From assembly GCA_000434675.1 (NCBI GenBank), contig HF988645.1, forward strand, positions 1 through 64,000: a DNA stretch of 64,000 nucleotides, in the 5' to 3' direction. The position numbers and the translations under genes are program-made. The stretch is from Faecalibacterium sp. CAG:1138. Its GTDB lineage: Bacteria > Bacillota > Clostridia > Christensenellales > CAG-917. Shown one piece after another: positions 17,166 through 27,267 of this stretch (position 1 is its first letter; each line of letters opens with the position of its first letter). The notes beneath the pieces are model-generated. The model was not told the origin of the DNA. It worked only from the letters and a program-made list of their open reading frames with translations, and did no database searches.

Positions 17166-18575
17166 TTATTTCCAAAAATTTTCCGTTCTGGTTTTAACTT
17201 CTTCAAACCGTTCGACGTATTCCTTCACGGCCTTGAAATCCGCCTGCCGCTCTATCCTGCCTTCCTTTGGAAAAACCCTTTTGGAAATGCTGCCCGCGCC
17301 TGCGGCGAGAATGGACGTCGATTCTTCCATTATGTCCACGTTGTATATGCAGATTTTGCCTTCTTTCGCGTAGCCCGTGTTTTCCAGATTTCCCGAAACG
17401 TGTTTCTGGCGATACATATAGTACGGCAGATATCCGTGCTTTTTCAGTTCGGCGTCGGCGTAAGAAACCATTTGGTTTGCAAGCAAATTGTCGGTGTTGT
17501 CGTGGCCGGAAAGCGTAAGCTCGCTTCCTCTCTTCAGGCTCAAAGTGTGCACCGTGATGTTTTCGGGCGACAATTTCACCGCGCTGTCAACGCTGAATTT
17601 GAAGTCTTCGAAAGTTTCTGAGGGAAGCATTGCGATAAGGTCGAAGTTGACGTCGAAATCGTAGTCCTTCGCAAGCTCCACCGCGCGGTAAAAATCCTCA
17701 ACCGTGTGGTCGCGCCCGATAAGGCGCAAGGTCTTGTCCCAAAAGGTTTGAGGATTGATGCTGATTCTGGTTACTCCCGCGTTTTTCAGAACGTCCAGTT
17801 TTTCTTTCGTTACGGTGTCCGGCCGTCCCGCCTCGACGGTGAACTCCTTAAACGGAAAATCGATCTCCGTCAAAACGCTTGCAAGCATGTCCGCAGGGAG
17901 CGAAGTCGGCGTTCCTCCGCCGAAATAAACGGCTCTGACGGTCAAATTATTCTCAAAAAGCACGTTTTTCAGAATACTTATCTCGTTTTTCAGGAATTTT
18001 ACATAGTCAGGCAGATATTTTTTCAGTTTGTCGATGGCGACAGAAACGAAGCTGCAATAGGCGCATCTCGTCGGGCAAAACGGAATGTTGACGAAAAAAT
18101 CCACCTCGTTTTCGCCCACTTTCAGCAGCGGTTTTTGGTTTTTGACAATCTGTTTTACGTGTTCGGTTTTTGCTTTGGAGCACTCGAAAACGTCCAGAAA
18201 AAGACGCTCTGCGTCCTCCCCTCTGTCCTCCAGATCTCTGAAAAGCTTGGTCGGTCTTATGCCCGTCAGGCTGCCGTATGGCAGGCTTACGCCAGTCAGA
18301 TTTTTGAGAAAATCATACAAAAAAACCTTGGCAAAACGCTTGGTTTCCCTCTTCTTTTCAAGGTCGTTCCATTCGGGTTTTATATCCGCCTGCGCGCTTT
18401 TTTCGCCGAAATCGCCGGATATTTTCACCGTAAAAACGCCGCCGGAGTCGTCGCACGAAACCCTTAATGTCTTTTCCGCCTCGTCGTCCTTTTTGACGTA
18501 CGGAAAAAACGCCCTCACTTCGTCCATGAGGTCGCTTTCAAATACGCTGTCGGTTTCAAAACGAAAAGTAATCAT
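17166..18575 (-). CDS. hemZ: HemZ-like radical SAM coproporphyrinogen dehydrogenase family protein
   Basis: 469 residues. Radical-SAM cluster CPTRCAYC (Cys167, 171, 174), GGGTPTS, and the HemN-like body. The roughly 150-residue N-terminal extension and lack of a clear HemW C-terminus fit the HemZ group of Clostridia. Its enzyme activity is not settled in my knowledge; no other haem gene is in the window. The ATG overlaps the preceding stop (TGATG), so it is translated in the relA-dtd-hydrolase run. Confidence 0.88.
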   Translation of the reverse strand: MITFRFETDSVFESDLMDEVRAFFPYVKKDDEAEKTLRVSCDDSGGVFTVKISGDFGEKSAQADIKPEWNDLEKKRETKRFAKVFLYDFLKNLTGVSLPYGSLTGIRPTKLFRDLEDRGEDAERLFLDVFECSKAKTEHVKQIVKNQKPLLKVGENEVDFFVNIPFCPTRCAYCSFVSVAIDKLKKYLPDYVKFLKNEISILKNVLFENNLTVRAVYFGGGTPTSLPADMLASVLTEIDFPFKEFTVEAGRPDTVTKEKLDVLKNAGVTRISINPQTFWDKTLRLIGRDHTVEDFYRAVELAKDYDFDVNFDLIAMLPSETFEDFKFSVDSAVKLSPENITVHTLSLKRGSELTLSGHDNTDNLLANQMVSYADAELKKHGYLPYYMYRQKHVSGNLENTGYAKEGKICIYNVDIMEESTSILAAGAGSISKRVFPKEGRIERQADFKAVKEYVERFEEVKTRTENFWK

Positions 18576-19189
18576 CAGTCGTCAAAATTTATGGGGTTGT
18601 TTGCCCTTTCAAAGTCCAGAGTGGACGATTTGCCGTGCCCCGGATAAACCGTGAGGTTTTCGGGAATTGCAAAAATTTTTTTGGCGCTTTCCTTCAAAGC
18701 GGAAAAACTGCCGTCCATAAAATCGGTTCTGCCATAGCCCATACCAAATATCGTGTCGCCTGTGAAAAGGCTGTTTTCGATGCGATAGCAAACTCCCCCT
18801 TCGCTGTGGCCCGGGGTGAAGATAACTTCGATCTTAAATCCAGCAATCTCCAGCACGTCGCCGCCCGACAAAAGGTGGTCGGCGGAAAATTTGTTGAAGT
18901 GATAACCCATGAAAACCGCCATATTTTTGAAGGAAGTCAGCTTGTCTGCGTCATTTTTGTGAATATAAGTCGGTATGCCCGCATCTTTCAGCTTGCTTCC
19001 CAAAGCAGCATGATCGAAGTGGCCGTGAGTCATAAGCATGGCCTCGATTTTCAGCTTTTTCGACGTTGCGATTTTCTGCAAATCTTCCATTTTGCAGGCA
19101 GCGTCAATGACCAAAGCCCTTCCGTCGTCGTTCGCCACGACGTAGGTGTTGCTGGATAACGGCGGGCAAACTATGGTGTAAACTTTCAT
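18575..19189 (-). CDS. metallo-beta-lactamase fold hydrolase (glyoxalase II-like)
   Basis: 204 residues. Zinc motif THGHFDH (about 54-60), further ligands in TPGHSEG and YPGHG. Typical of YcbL/Gloxalase II-like small hydrolases; natural substrate unknown. GGAGG overlaps the dtd stop, and its ATG follows dtd directly. Confidence 0.9.
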   Translation of the reverse strand: MKVYTIVCPPLSSNTYVVANDDGRALVIDAACKMEDLQKIATSKKLKIEAMLMTHGHFDHAALGSKLKDAGIPTYIHKNDADKLTSFKNMAVFMGYHFNKFSADHLLSGGDVLEIAGFKIEVIFTPGHSEGGVCYRIENSLFTGDTIFGMGYGRTDFMDGSFSALKESAKKIFAIPENLTVYPGHGKSSTLDFERANNPINFDD

Positions 19190-19627
19190 TTATGCCTCCA
19201 AAGTCAAGGTTATCGGGCCGTCGTTCACAAGCGAAATCTGCATGTCCGAACCGAAATTCCCGGAAACCGTGGTTATTTCCTTTTCAAACAAGGCTTTCGT
19301 TTTCAAAAACAGCGGCTTTGAAATTTCGGGTTTTGCGGACAAAGTGTAGCTCGGCCGCCTGCCCTTTGCCGCGTCGCCGTAAAGCGTGAAGTTGGAAACG
19401 AGCATCACGCTGCCCTTAACGTCCTTGACCGACAAATTCAGTTTGCCGTTCTCGTCAGGAAAGACTCGCAGATTCAAAATTTTGTCCGTCAAATATCCGA
19501 TTGTTTCGTCGGTATCCTCGTTTCTGTACGCCACGAGAACGACAAGCCCCCGCTCTATGCTTCCGCCATAAGCTCCGTCTATAACTATACTTGCGTTTTT
19601 TACAACCTGAACTACGCTTTTCATCAT
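19190..19627 (-). CDS. dtd: D-aminoacyl-tRNA deacylase
   Basis: 145 residues. The family's two active-site motifs are present: SNFTLYGD (SQFTL-type, about 77-84) and NDGPITLTLEA (NxGP type) at the C-terminus. Hydrolyses D-amino acids from tRNA. The ATG overlaps the relA stop as ATGA, the common relA-dtd pairing of Firmicutes. Confidence 0.96.
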   Translation of the reverse strand: MMKSVVQVVKNASIVIDGAYGGSIERGLVVLVAYRNEDTDETIGYLTDKILNLRVFPDENGKLNLSVKDVKGSVMLVSNFTLYGDAAKGRRPSYTLSAKPEISKPLFLKTKALFEKEITTVSGNFGSDMQISLVNDGPITLTLEA

Positions 19628-21771
19628 CTGTGGACGTCGTGCACGCCTTTGATTTTCATCAGTTTGTTGATAACTTCCTCAAGCTGAGTCGTTGAGGAGA
19701 TTTCCATGGAAACGTTTATGATTGCTCCCATTTCTTTGTCGAGTTTTGCAAACGCGGCGGTGATCTGAATTTTCATCTGCGCAATCGTGTTTGTGATTTC
19801 CGCCAGAATACCGCCCTTGTTGTCGGCCAGAATGTTTATCGTCGCCACGAATTTGTTGCCTATAACGTCGTCCCACTTGGCCTCGATAAGGCGTTCTTTT
19901 TCCATGTTCTTGACGTTCGGGCAATCCACGCAATGTACGCTGACGCCGCGACCGCGGCTGATGTAGCCGATGATTTTGTCGCCCGGCACAGGATTGCAGC
20001 AATGCGAAAGTCTGACCACGAAGTCGTCGTAACCTTTTATGATTACGCCGTCGTTGTTTCTGCGGCGAACCGGCGAAGGAGTTTCGCCTTTGATGTCCAC
20101 CACCGGATTTTTGGTAAGAAGGTCCTTTTTGAAAAAGTCAATCAGTTTGATGAGAATCTGATTCGTGTTCAACCCGCCGTAGCCGACCGAAGCGTACAAA
20201 TCGTCAAGCGACGAAATGGAATAGCGGTTCATGACGTAGCTGAGCCACTGATCGCTCATAAGTTCCGACAGATTGTAGCCGCGGCGTTTGGCCTCGTGCT
20301 CCAGCATGTCTTTGCCGCGCTTGATGTTTTCTTCCTTCATCTCGCGCTTCAAAAATTGACGGATTTTATTGCGCGCGCCCGCAGATTTGACAATTTTCAG
20401 CCAGTCCCTGCTCGGACCGTGCGAAGCGTTCGAGGTGATTATTTCCACAATGTCGCCGTTTTTTAGGGCCGTGGTCAGAGGGACCATTTTCATATTGACT
20501 TTTGCGCCCGTGCATTTGTTGCCCACTTCGCTGTGGACTGCGTACGCAAAATCTATAGGCGTGCTCCCGACCGGCAGGCTGACTACCTTACCTTTTGGGG
20601 TGAACACGAAAATTTCGTCGTCCAGAATGTTGGTTTTGACGCTGTTTAGAAACTCTTTGTTGTCCTTTGCGTCGGCGTCGGCGTCAACGATGTCCTGCAT
20701 CCAGTTCAGGGACGGATCGAATTTGTTGGTGTTTTTTCCTTTCTCTTTATATTTCCAGTGCGCCGCGATGCCGTATTCCGCCACCTTGTGCATCTCGTAG
20801 GTGCGAATCTGAATTTCGGCAGGCTCCTTGTAGTTGGTGATAACCGTGGTGTGAAGCGATTGATAATTGTTCGGCTTCGGCATGGCAATGTAATCCTTGA
20901 ATCTGCCCGGGATAGGTTTCCAGAGCGTGTGAATCGTGCCGAGAACCGTGTAGCAATCCTTGACGGTCGGCACGATAACCCTGACTGCGGTCAGATCGTA
21001 AATTTGATCGAAGGTTTTGCCTTGCGTTTTCATTTTGCGCCAGATGCTGTAAAGATGCTTCGGTCTGCCAAAAACTTCGCCTTTTATCCCCAGTTCGTCA
21101 AGCTGTTTTCTGATAATTTCGCAAACGAGCGAAACGTATTCCTGCCTTTCGGCAAGCTTTGATTTCACCATGTGCGCCAGCTCGTAGTAGTCGTCCGGAT
21201 AAAGATAGCGCATACAAAGGTCTTCGAGTTCGCTTTTTATAAGGCTGAGACCGAGGCGGCCCGCCATTTTTGCGTAAATTTCCAAGGTTTCGGAAGCTAT
21301 GGATTGCTGACGATGCGGCGGAAGCGCGGACAAACTTCTCATGTTGTGCAGTCTGTCTGCCAGCTTTATGATGATGACACGATAGTCTTTTGCCATGGCA
21401 AAAAACATTTTTCTGAGGTTCTCCGCCTGCTCCTCCTCGACGTTTTCGAACTTGAGCTTGTCAAGCTTCGTAACGCCCTCGACGAGATAAAGCACTTCGT
21501 CGCCGAAATTTTTCTTTATGTCGTCATCGGTTGCGGGAGTGTCCTCAATGACGTCATGCAAAAGCGCGGCCATTATGGTGGCTTCGTCGAAGCCCAAATC
21601 GATGAGAATTTCCGCCACGGCGCACGGGTGAATTATATACGGTTCTCCGGATTTTCTGAACTGCCCGTCGTGCATTTTTTCGGCATAGGACAATGCGGAA
21701 AGTATCCTTTCCGCGCTCTCTGCCGTGTAGTTTGCTTTCACTTTTTCAATAAGTTTGTCGATTTGTTCCAT
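19624..21771 (-). CDS. relA: bifunctional (p)ppGpp synthetase/hydrolase
   Basis: 715 residues, Rel family. Order: HD hydrolase (LLHDVIEDT, about 69-77; active-type ED), synthetase (about 240-350, DLTAVRVIVP), TGS, zinc-finger-like region with CC and HCVDC, ACT domain at the end. Controls the stringent response. Lies between recJ and dtd, as in many Clostridia. Confidence 0.96.
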   Translation of the reverse strand: MEQIDKLIEKVKANYTAESAERILSALSYAEKMHDGQFRKSGEPYIIHPCAVAEILIDLGFDEATIMAALLHDVIEDTPATDDDIKKNFGDEVLYLVEGVTKLDKLKFENVEEEQAENLRKMFFAMAKDYRVIIIKLADRLHNMRSLSALPPHRQQSIASETLEIYAKMAGRLGLSLIKSELEDLCMRYLYPDDYYELAHMVKSKLAERQEYVSLVCEIIRKQLDELGIKGEVFGRPKHLYSIWRKMKTQGKTFDQIYDLTAVRVIVPTVKDCYTVLGTIHTLWKPIPGRFKDYIAMPKPNNYQSLHTTVITNYKEPAEIQIRTYEMHKVAEYGIAAHWKYKEKGKNTNKFDPSLNWMQDIVDADADAKDNKEFLNSVKTNILDDEIFVFTPKGKVVSLPVGSTPIDFAYAVHSEVGNKCTGAKVNMKMVPLTTALKNGDIVEIITSNASHGPSRDWLKIVKSAGARNKIRQFLKREMKEENIKRGKDMLEHEAKRRGYNLSELMSDQWLSYVMNRYSISSLDDLYASVGYGGLNTNQILIKLIDFFKKDLLTKNPVVDIKGETPSPVRRRNNDGVIIKGYDDFVVRLSHCCNPVPGDKIIGYISRGRGVSVHCVDCPNVKNMEKERLIEAKWDDVIGNKFVATINILADNKGGILAEITNTIAQMKIQITAAFAKLDKEMGAIINVSMEISSTTQLEEVINKLMKIKGVHDVHR

Positions 21772-21786
21772 AAGACTTAATTTGTT

Positions 21787-24132
21787 TTATGTGTGTTTAA
21801 TATATTTTCTATATATGTAGCTGTCCGAAAGATTGCATTTATTGCCGCCGATTTTCAGAAGTCCGTCTTCGTCGGCGGTCAAAAGCCCCAGCTCTTTGAA
21901 CACGCTGAACGCAAGGTACGCAGCCATCGGCGAATATTTGAAATTGTAAGACTTAAGCGCAAAATATAAATCGAAAACGTTGCGCTCCTTGTGATAGCAA
22001 AGATAATCTTTGATTTTCACGTAGATAAATCGAAGATCCGCGTCCGAAACGTTCGGCAAATCGGCAATTTCCGTTTCTTTTGCGTTTTCGTAAAGATAGA
22101 ACTCGGCCCGCGGGAACTTATTCATCAGATACGCCGCGTACCCCGTCGACGACGGTTTGTCCAGAAAAACGATATTGTCGTAGTAATCGAACGGAAAATC
22201 GTCGTCAGGAAGAAGAACGATGCGGTTGTACGGATTTTTGACCGACGTCCACCTGATGTTTTTGGTGATCGGAAAACCTTTTTCGTCCGCAATTTTCACT
22301 GCTTTTTCGAAGGTTTCGACAGACGTACATATAAACGCGTTGCCGAAAACCGAATCGCGCGGCTTAAACTTTTTTTCGTCAAAAGGCAAAAATTCTTTCG
22401 GCGGCGTATTTTCGCCGTGCGCCGTTTGCATGAGCATAAGATAGGCAAGGTTTTCTTTGTTGTACGAAATTTCGTCGCCAAGTATATCGGCCTTGATAAT
22501 TCCGCCGACGTATCTTCTGCCCCTGAATTCCTTCACGGAAGCCGTGAACGTGGTTTCGGTGCCGCCGGTGTATAAACCGAGGCGTTTCCCCATATTAAAA
22601 CCGACGAGTTCGAAACTGCCGCTTTCCGCTTTTATGTGGTTGGTGGTGGAAATGCTTTTGAAAAACAGGCGGTTTTTATCCTTAAGCTTGAACACCGGTT
22701 GACTGTTGCCGTAACCGGTCGGCTCAAACAGCGTCAGACTTTCGGCAAAATCTAAAGTTAGCCTATCTTCCGAAATCTCCACGTCGTACAAAATTTTCGG
22801 CAAAAACAGACCGTTTTCATAATTTTTCAGCGCAAATTCGTTGACTTCCTCCACAAAATTGTCAAAATCTTCGGTCATAAGCGAAAGACCAACTGCCGAA
22901 ACGTGCCCACCGAAGCTCTGAAAATATTTGGTGAAATGCGACAAGCACTCAAACAAATTCAGCCCCGGAATGCTCCTTGCCGAGCCCCTGAGCGCTCCGT
23001 CCTCCTTTTCCGCAAGCAAAATGGTCGGCCGAGAAAACTCTTCCGCGATTTTAGCGGCGGCAATGCCTACCGTGCCGGCGTTCCAGCCTTTGTCTTTAAG
23101 GACGATAATTCGATTTTTGGTAAGGTCGTAGGACAAAAGCTTTTCTCTCGCCTCGACGATCATTTTGTCGCAGATGGCTTTACGCTCGTTGTTGTCGGAG
23201 GTAAGCTCCTCGAACATTCTCATTATTTCCGTCGGACTTTCGGTGAGGTACATACCTATGACCTTCGACGCGTCGTCTATGCGCCCCGCGGCGTTCAGCC
23301 TCGGCGCAACTTGAAACATAACGTCGGCCGCCTTCACTTCCTGAAGATTAAGCGCCTTTTTCCACACGCGATAAACGATGTCGGCGTCCGGCTTATTTAT
23401 AGCCTCCAAGCCGTAATGAACTATAACTCTGTTGTCGGAAACGAGAGGAACGATGTCGGCGATGGTGGCGGTGGCGGCAATGCCTATGTAGCGCATGGCT
23501 TCGGCGATTCCTGCAGCGGCTTCGATGATTTTGAACGAGACGCCAGCGCCGCAATAGTCCCTGAAAATCCCTTCCTGCGTTTTCGGATCCACAACGATTG
23601 TGTCCGGGATTTCGTTTTGCGGTTCGTGGTGGTCGGTGATGATGACGTCGATACCCTTCGATTTGACGTATTCGACTTCCTTAACCGCCGTTATTCCGCA
23701 ATCGACGCTTATGACGAGATCGGGCGCGAAACTTTTTATCTGCGCTTCAAGCGCCGAAACCGATATTCCGTAACCCTCCTCGTTGCGGTTAGGGATATAA
23801 AAGCTGACGAAATCGTTGGTTGCGGCAAAAAACTTCAAAAACATTGCAACCGAGCAAATGCCGTCGCAATCGTAGTCGCCGTAAATGAGAATACGATCGT
23901 TGTTTTCTCTTGCCCGATTTATTCTTTCCACGGCTTCGCGGACGCCGTTGATTTCAAACGGCGACTGCATGTCGTGAAGTTTGGGATAGAAAAATTTTTG
24001 CACTTTTTCGGGTGTATTCACACCTCTTTCGCATAAAAGCTCGGCGATTTCAGAGCAAACGCCCGCGCTTTTTTGAAGATTTTCGATTTCCGCACGCTCC
24101 ACTTCGGCTCTCTTGATGAATTTTACTGCCAT
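21787..24132 (-). CDS. recJ: single-stranded-DNA-specific exonuclease RecJ
   Basis: 781 residues. DHH phosphoesterase motifs DYDCDG (about 85-90) and TDHHEP (about 166), DHHA1 motif GGHVSAVG, then a C-terminal extension of about 220 residues seen in Firmicute RecJ. 5'-3' exonuclease in recombination and mismatch repair. AGAGG precedes the ATG. Confidence 0.96.
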   Translation of the reverse strand: MAVKFIKRAEVERAEIENLQKSAGVCSEIAELLCERGVNTPEKVQKFFYPKLHDMQSPFEINGVREAVERINRARENNDRILIYGDYDCDGICSVAMFLKFFAATNDFVSFYIPNRNEEGYGISVSALEAQIKSFAPDLVISVDCGITAVKEVEYVKSKGIDVIITDHHEPQNEIPDTIVVDPKTQEGIFRDYCGAGVSFKIIEAAAGIAEAMRYIGIAATATIADIVPLVSDNRVIVHYGLEAINKPDADIVYRVWKKALNLQEVKAADVMFQVAPRLNAAGRIDDASKVIGMYLTESPTEIMRMFEELTSDNNERKAICDKMIVEAREKLLSYDLTKNRIIVLKDKGWNAGTVGIAAAKIAEEFSRPTILLAEKEDGALRGSARSIPGLNLFECLSHFTKYFQSFGGHVSAVGLSLMTEDFDNFVEEVNEFALKNYENGLFLPKILYDVEISEDRLTLDFAESLTLFEPTGYGNSQPVFKLKDKNRLFFKSISTTNHIKAESGSFELVGFNMGKRLGLYTGGTETTFTASVKEFRGRRYVGGIIKADILGDEISYNKENLAYLMLMQTAHGENTPPKEFLPFDEKKFKPRDSVFGNAFICTSVETFEKAVKIADEKGFPITKNIRWTSVKNPYNRIVLLPDDDFPFDYYDNIVFLDKPSSTGYAAYLMNKFPRAEFYLYENAKETEIADLPNVSDADLRFIYVKIKDYLCYHKERNVFDLYFALKSYNFKYSPMAAYLAFSVFKELGLLTADEDGLLKIGGNKCNLSDSYIYRKYIKHT

Positions 24133-24163
24133 AATTTTTGCCTCTGCGTAACGATTTCTTTAA

Positions 24164-24197
24164 GAAAAAAGCTGCCCAACAAAGTTGCCGGGCAGCA
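24164..24197 (-). terminator. terminator after secF
   Basis: Minus strand: GCTGCCC / GGGCAGC arms, 12-base loop, then TTTTTT. Lies in the secF-recJ gap, so recJ either needs read-through or a promoter I could not identify. Confidence 0.8.
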
Positions 24198-24252
24198 TGT
24201 TTGTTGCGTAATTCTTCGTCTCCTCGGAAACGATTGAACTTTCGCAAATATG

Positions 24253-25302
24253 TTATTTACGTTTGAAACTTTGTTTAGCTTTAAGCCTTCTGGTCTTGAG
24301 GGACTCGTTGATAAGAGCCCAGCTGGAACCTGCAAGGAACACGCAACTGAACATACCTGCGATAAGACCGAACATGATAGGAATGGTGAATTCTCTCATG
24401 GTGGCAACACCCAAAACAGCCAGGAAGAACACGGTGATAAAGGTGGTCAGCGAGGTCAGAAGCGTTCTGGTGAAGGTGTTTGCGACAGCCTTGTTTGCGA
24501 TGTCTGCATACGGAATGCGGTTTTTGTCGTCATAGGTTCTGGTGTTTTCGCGAATACGATCAAACACGACGATGGTGTTGTTGATGGAATAAGCGATAAT
24601 TGTGACGACTGCGGCAACGAAACTGGTGTTAACCTGAATACGGAAGATGACGGTCAGAGCGACCATGATCAGAACGTCGTGCAGCATGGTGAGAACCGCA
24701 ACTACGCCGCTCCACAGTTCGAAACGAATGACGATGTAAACCAAAATGAGCAAAATGCTGAGGAGAGACGCAAGGAGCGCGCTCTTCAAAAGTTTTGCGC
24801 TGGCGGTTTTGCCGATGGTGGTGCTGGTGATAAAGTTCGGATCGTTAGGATCCTTAACGTCGGTGGCGGTGGAAAAAGCAGCCGCGATGTCGGCCTTGAT
24901 GGCGTCAACGAGTTCGTTGATGGTCTGGCCTTCGCTGTTGGTTTCGGTTCCGTCGATAGGGTTGCGGAAACGAATGTCGATGCTGGATTTTTCTCTGTCC
25001 GAGCCGCTGGATTTTTGATCCTGTCCGAGTTCACAGCCGTGTTTTTCCAAAATCTCTTTGAGAATGTGAACGTTTTTGGCGTATTCTGCGCCTTCCGCGC
25101 CCTCGCCCAAGGTTACGGTGATAAGAGTGCCGCCGGTGAAATCGATGCCGATGTTCATGCCGGAAGCAGCGCTGCCTCCACGATATGCGAACACGCTGAA
25201 AACGATGGCTGCCGTCAAAAGAACGATAACCGGAATAAGGTACCAGATTTTATGTTTGCCGACGATGTCGAAATCGACCATTTTCTGTTTGAAGTCTTTC
25301 AT
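24253..25302 (-). CDS. secF: protein translocase subunit SecF
   Basis: 349 residues. Membrane helix near the N-terminus, external P4-like domain with GIDFTGGT (about 53-60), then five helices with the RND motif region VTIIAYSINNTIVVFDRIREN. Works with SecD to pull proteins across the membrane using proton motive force. GGGAGG lies before the ATG; it follows secD without a gap. Confidence 0.97.
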   Translation of the reverse strand: MKDFKQKMVDFDIVGKHKIWYLIPVIVLLTAAIVFSVFAYRGGSAASGMNIGIDFTGGTLITVTLGEGAEGAEYAKNVHILKEILEKHGCELGQDQKSSGSDREKSSIDIRFRNPIDGTETNSEGQTINELVDAIKADIAAAFSTATDVKDPNDPNFITSTTIGKTASAKLLKSALLASLLSILLILVYIVIRFELWSGVVAVLTMLHDVLIMVALTVIFRIQVNTSFVAAVVTIIAYSINNTIVVFDRIRENTRTYDDKNRIPYADIANKAVANTFTRTLLTSLTTFITVFFLAVLGVATMREFTIPIMFGLIAGMFSCVFLAGSSWALINESLKTRRLKAKQSFKRK

Positions 25303-26619
25303 TTACAGCACCTCCCCTCTTTTGAGTCCGTAGCCTTCGCCGTCCATGCTGTCGTAAGGCAAAGCCGCTTTGATGAGGAATCTGGTCACGACGAGAGCCG
25401 TAAACATGGAAACCACGATGGAGATAAGCAAGGTGATTGCAAAGCCCTGAATGCTGGAACCGCCCACGAAATACAGCACCAAAGCGCCGATGATGGTGGT
25501 TACGTTGGCATCGATAACCGCGGTGCGGCCGCGTTTGAAACCGATGTCCAAAGCGTTGATGAGGGTTTTGCCCTGCGCATATTCGTCTTTGGAACGTTCG
25601 AAAATAACGACGTTTGCGTCAACTGCCATACCGATACCGAGGATAATACCCGCGATACCTTCCAAGGTGAGCTGCACCCACGGCAATACGCTGCAAAGGA
25701 AAACCACCAAAACGGTGTAAACCATAAGAGCCAAGCTTGCCATGATGCCCATCTTGCGATAGTAAATGCACATGAACGCAATGATAATACCGAGGCCGAT
25801 TGCGCCTGCGATGAGGCCGTTTTTGATGGCGTTTTCACCGAGAACCGGGCCGAGAACGCGGCTTTCTGCCAGGTGAAGGGTTACGCCGAATGCGCCTGCC
25901 TGAATGGAGGACGCCATTTCGTTGGCTTTGTCATAGGTATAACCGCTATTTCCGCCCTGTGTCAGCATGCCGCTGCCGGTGGAAATAACTTCGGAAACCT
26001 GAACCTTTTCCATGTAGACTTCGCCGTTGATGAGAACGGTGAATGTGCCGGTTTTGGTGCCGTTTGCGGTAAGATCGGAAGTAACCTGTTCCCAGATCTT
26101 GGTGCCCTTTTCGTTCATCTTCAGACCGACGTAATATTGATTGCCGGAAAGTTGCTGATTGTAGCCGACGTATGCGGTTTCGATGCAATCTCTGCCTTCG
26201 AGCAAAACTTTGGTGTTGTCGGAAGAATCGACGAACTGCAAGCTTGCAGGACGGTTGATAAGGTCGAACATGCTTTCAGGATCGTCAACGTCAGGAACTT
26301 CGACTCTGATTTGCGGATAAGTGCCGCTCATGTCGTAAGAAACCTTGGCTTCGGTGTAGCCTTTGGAAACCAGCATGCTGGACAAACGGTTCACTGCGCC
26401 CTGAATACGAACTTCCAGTTCGCTCTTGGACACGTCGGTGTCGGTTACGTCAAAAACTGCGCTTACGCCGCCGGAAAGATCCAGACCGAGTTTTATGGTG
26501 TTGGCATATCCGTGATAGTCGTAATCGCCTATCGGAAACTCAACAAAACTCAGCACTGCCATCAAAACGATGAACAGACCGACCAGGACGTAAGTAACAA
26601 TCGATTTTGTTTTATTCAA
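25303..26619 (-). CDS. secD: protein translocase subunit SecD
   Basis: 438 residues. One N-terminal helix, external region with LGLDLSGGVSAVF (about 46), then five helices with GMAVDANVVIFERSKDE. Short P1 domain, as in Gram-positives. Starts at TTG: GGGAGG sits 9 nt upstream and the next ATG would remove the first membrane helix. Confidence 0.96.
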   Translation of the reverse strand: MNKTKSIVTYVLVGLFIVLMAVLSFVEFPIGDYDYHGYANTIKLGLDLSGGVSAVFDVTDTDVSKSELEVRIQGAVNRLSSMLVSKGYTEAKVSYDMSGTYPQIRVEVPDVDDPESMFDLINRPASLQFVDSSDNTKVLLEGRDCIETAYVGYNQQLSGNQYYVGLKMNEKGTKIWEQVTSDLTANGTKTGTFTVLINGEVYMEKVQVSEVISTGSGMLTQGGNSGYTYDKANEMASSIQAGAFGVTLHLAESRVLGPVLGENAIKNGLIAGAIGLGIIIAFMCIYYRKMGIMASLALMVYTVLVVFLCSVLPWVQLTLEGIAGIILGIGMAVDANVVIFERSKDEYAQGKTLINALDIGFKRGRTAVIDANVTTIIGALVLYFVGGSSIQGFAITLLISIVVSMFTALVVTRFLIKAALPYDSMDGEGYGLKRGEVL

Positions 26620-26667
26620 AATATTTGCCTCCCTGGGTTGCTATGTTATCTAAAAAATAACATAAAT

Positions 26668-26696
26668 ATTATACTTTTTATATTTCTATTAGTCAA
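26668..26696 (-). promoter_or_regulatory. promoter of secDF
   Basis: Minus strand: TTGACT (26691-26696), 17-nt spacer, TATAAT (26668-26673). The leader contains a TATGTTAT/ATAACATA hairpin. Confidence 0.75.
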
Positions 26697-26708
26697 ATAT
26701 TTTTGACT
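26691..26708. promoter_or_regulatory. palindrome covering the secD -35 element
   Basis: AGTCAAA-TATT-TTTGACT: perfect 7-bp arms with a 4-bp centre, fully containing the -35 hexamer. Reads like a repressor site; I do not recognise the regulator. Confidence 0.45.
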
Positions 26709-26779
26709 TACAATTTCCGAAATAACCCAAGAATTGTCAAATATCGTTGTTTTGGCCTTTGCTTTTTTGAAATTTGCAG

Positions 26780-27151
26780 TCAGGCTCGCCCCTTAAGGTT
26801 CACCACGAAAGCCCCGAGCGCCATAGACGCCACTATCGGCACCACCACGTCAAACACGGTTACTCCCGAAAAACTTTTTCCGTTTGCGAAAAAGAAAGTG
26901 AGATAGCAGACCGCAGAATAAAGTATCGCCGTCGAAAGTCCTTTTAATAGCCCCTTCTCCGTTCGCTTCACCCCAAAAAACAGTCCAAGCGTCAGCGACA
27001 AAAGTTTTATGACTATTACGCCGATTTTCAAAGCCGTGTCCGAAAGGTCGGCGGCCTTTGCCACCAAGCCGAACGCCACCACTAGTACCAGCGAAATCAG
27101 AACGGCAAAAAAAGTTGCAATAAGAATGTCGGTAAAATTTTTTCTTTCCAT
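26780..27151 (-). CDS. TIGR04086-type small membrane protein
   Basis: 123 residues with four hydrophobic segments (about 10-32, 44-62, 70-88, 99-117). By length, topology and position next to yajC it resembles the TIGR04086 membrane family of Clostridia; role unknown. GGAGGAAATT precedes the ATG. Confidence 0.7.
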   Translation of the reverse strand: MERKNFTDILIATFFAVLISLVLVVAFGLVAKAADLSDTALKIGVIVIKLLSLTLGLFFGVKRTEKGLLKGLSTAILYSAVCYLTFFFANGKSFSGVTVFDVVVPIVASMALGAFVVNLKGRA

Positions 27152-27225
27152 AATTTCCTCCTCCTAAATACTATTTTTCAGAAAGGACAATTATGATTTT
27201 TCCGAATAAACAAGCGAAATCGGGC

Positions 27226-27254
27226 ATAAAAAAGCCACCGAAATTCCGGTGGCT
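27226..27254 (-). terminator. terminator of yajC
   Basis: Minus strand: GCCACCG / CGGTGGC, six-base loop, T run, 14 bases after the yajC stop. Confidence 0.9.
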
Positions 27255-27267
27255 TCGATTTTTGTCG

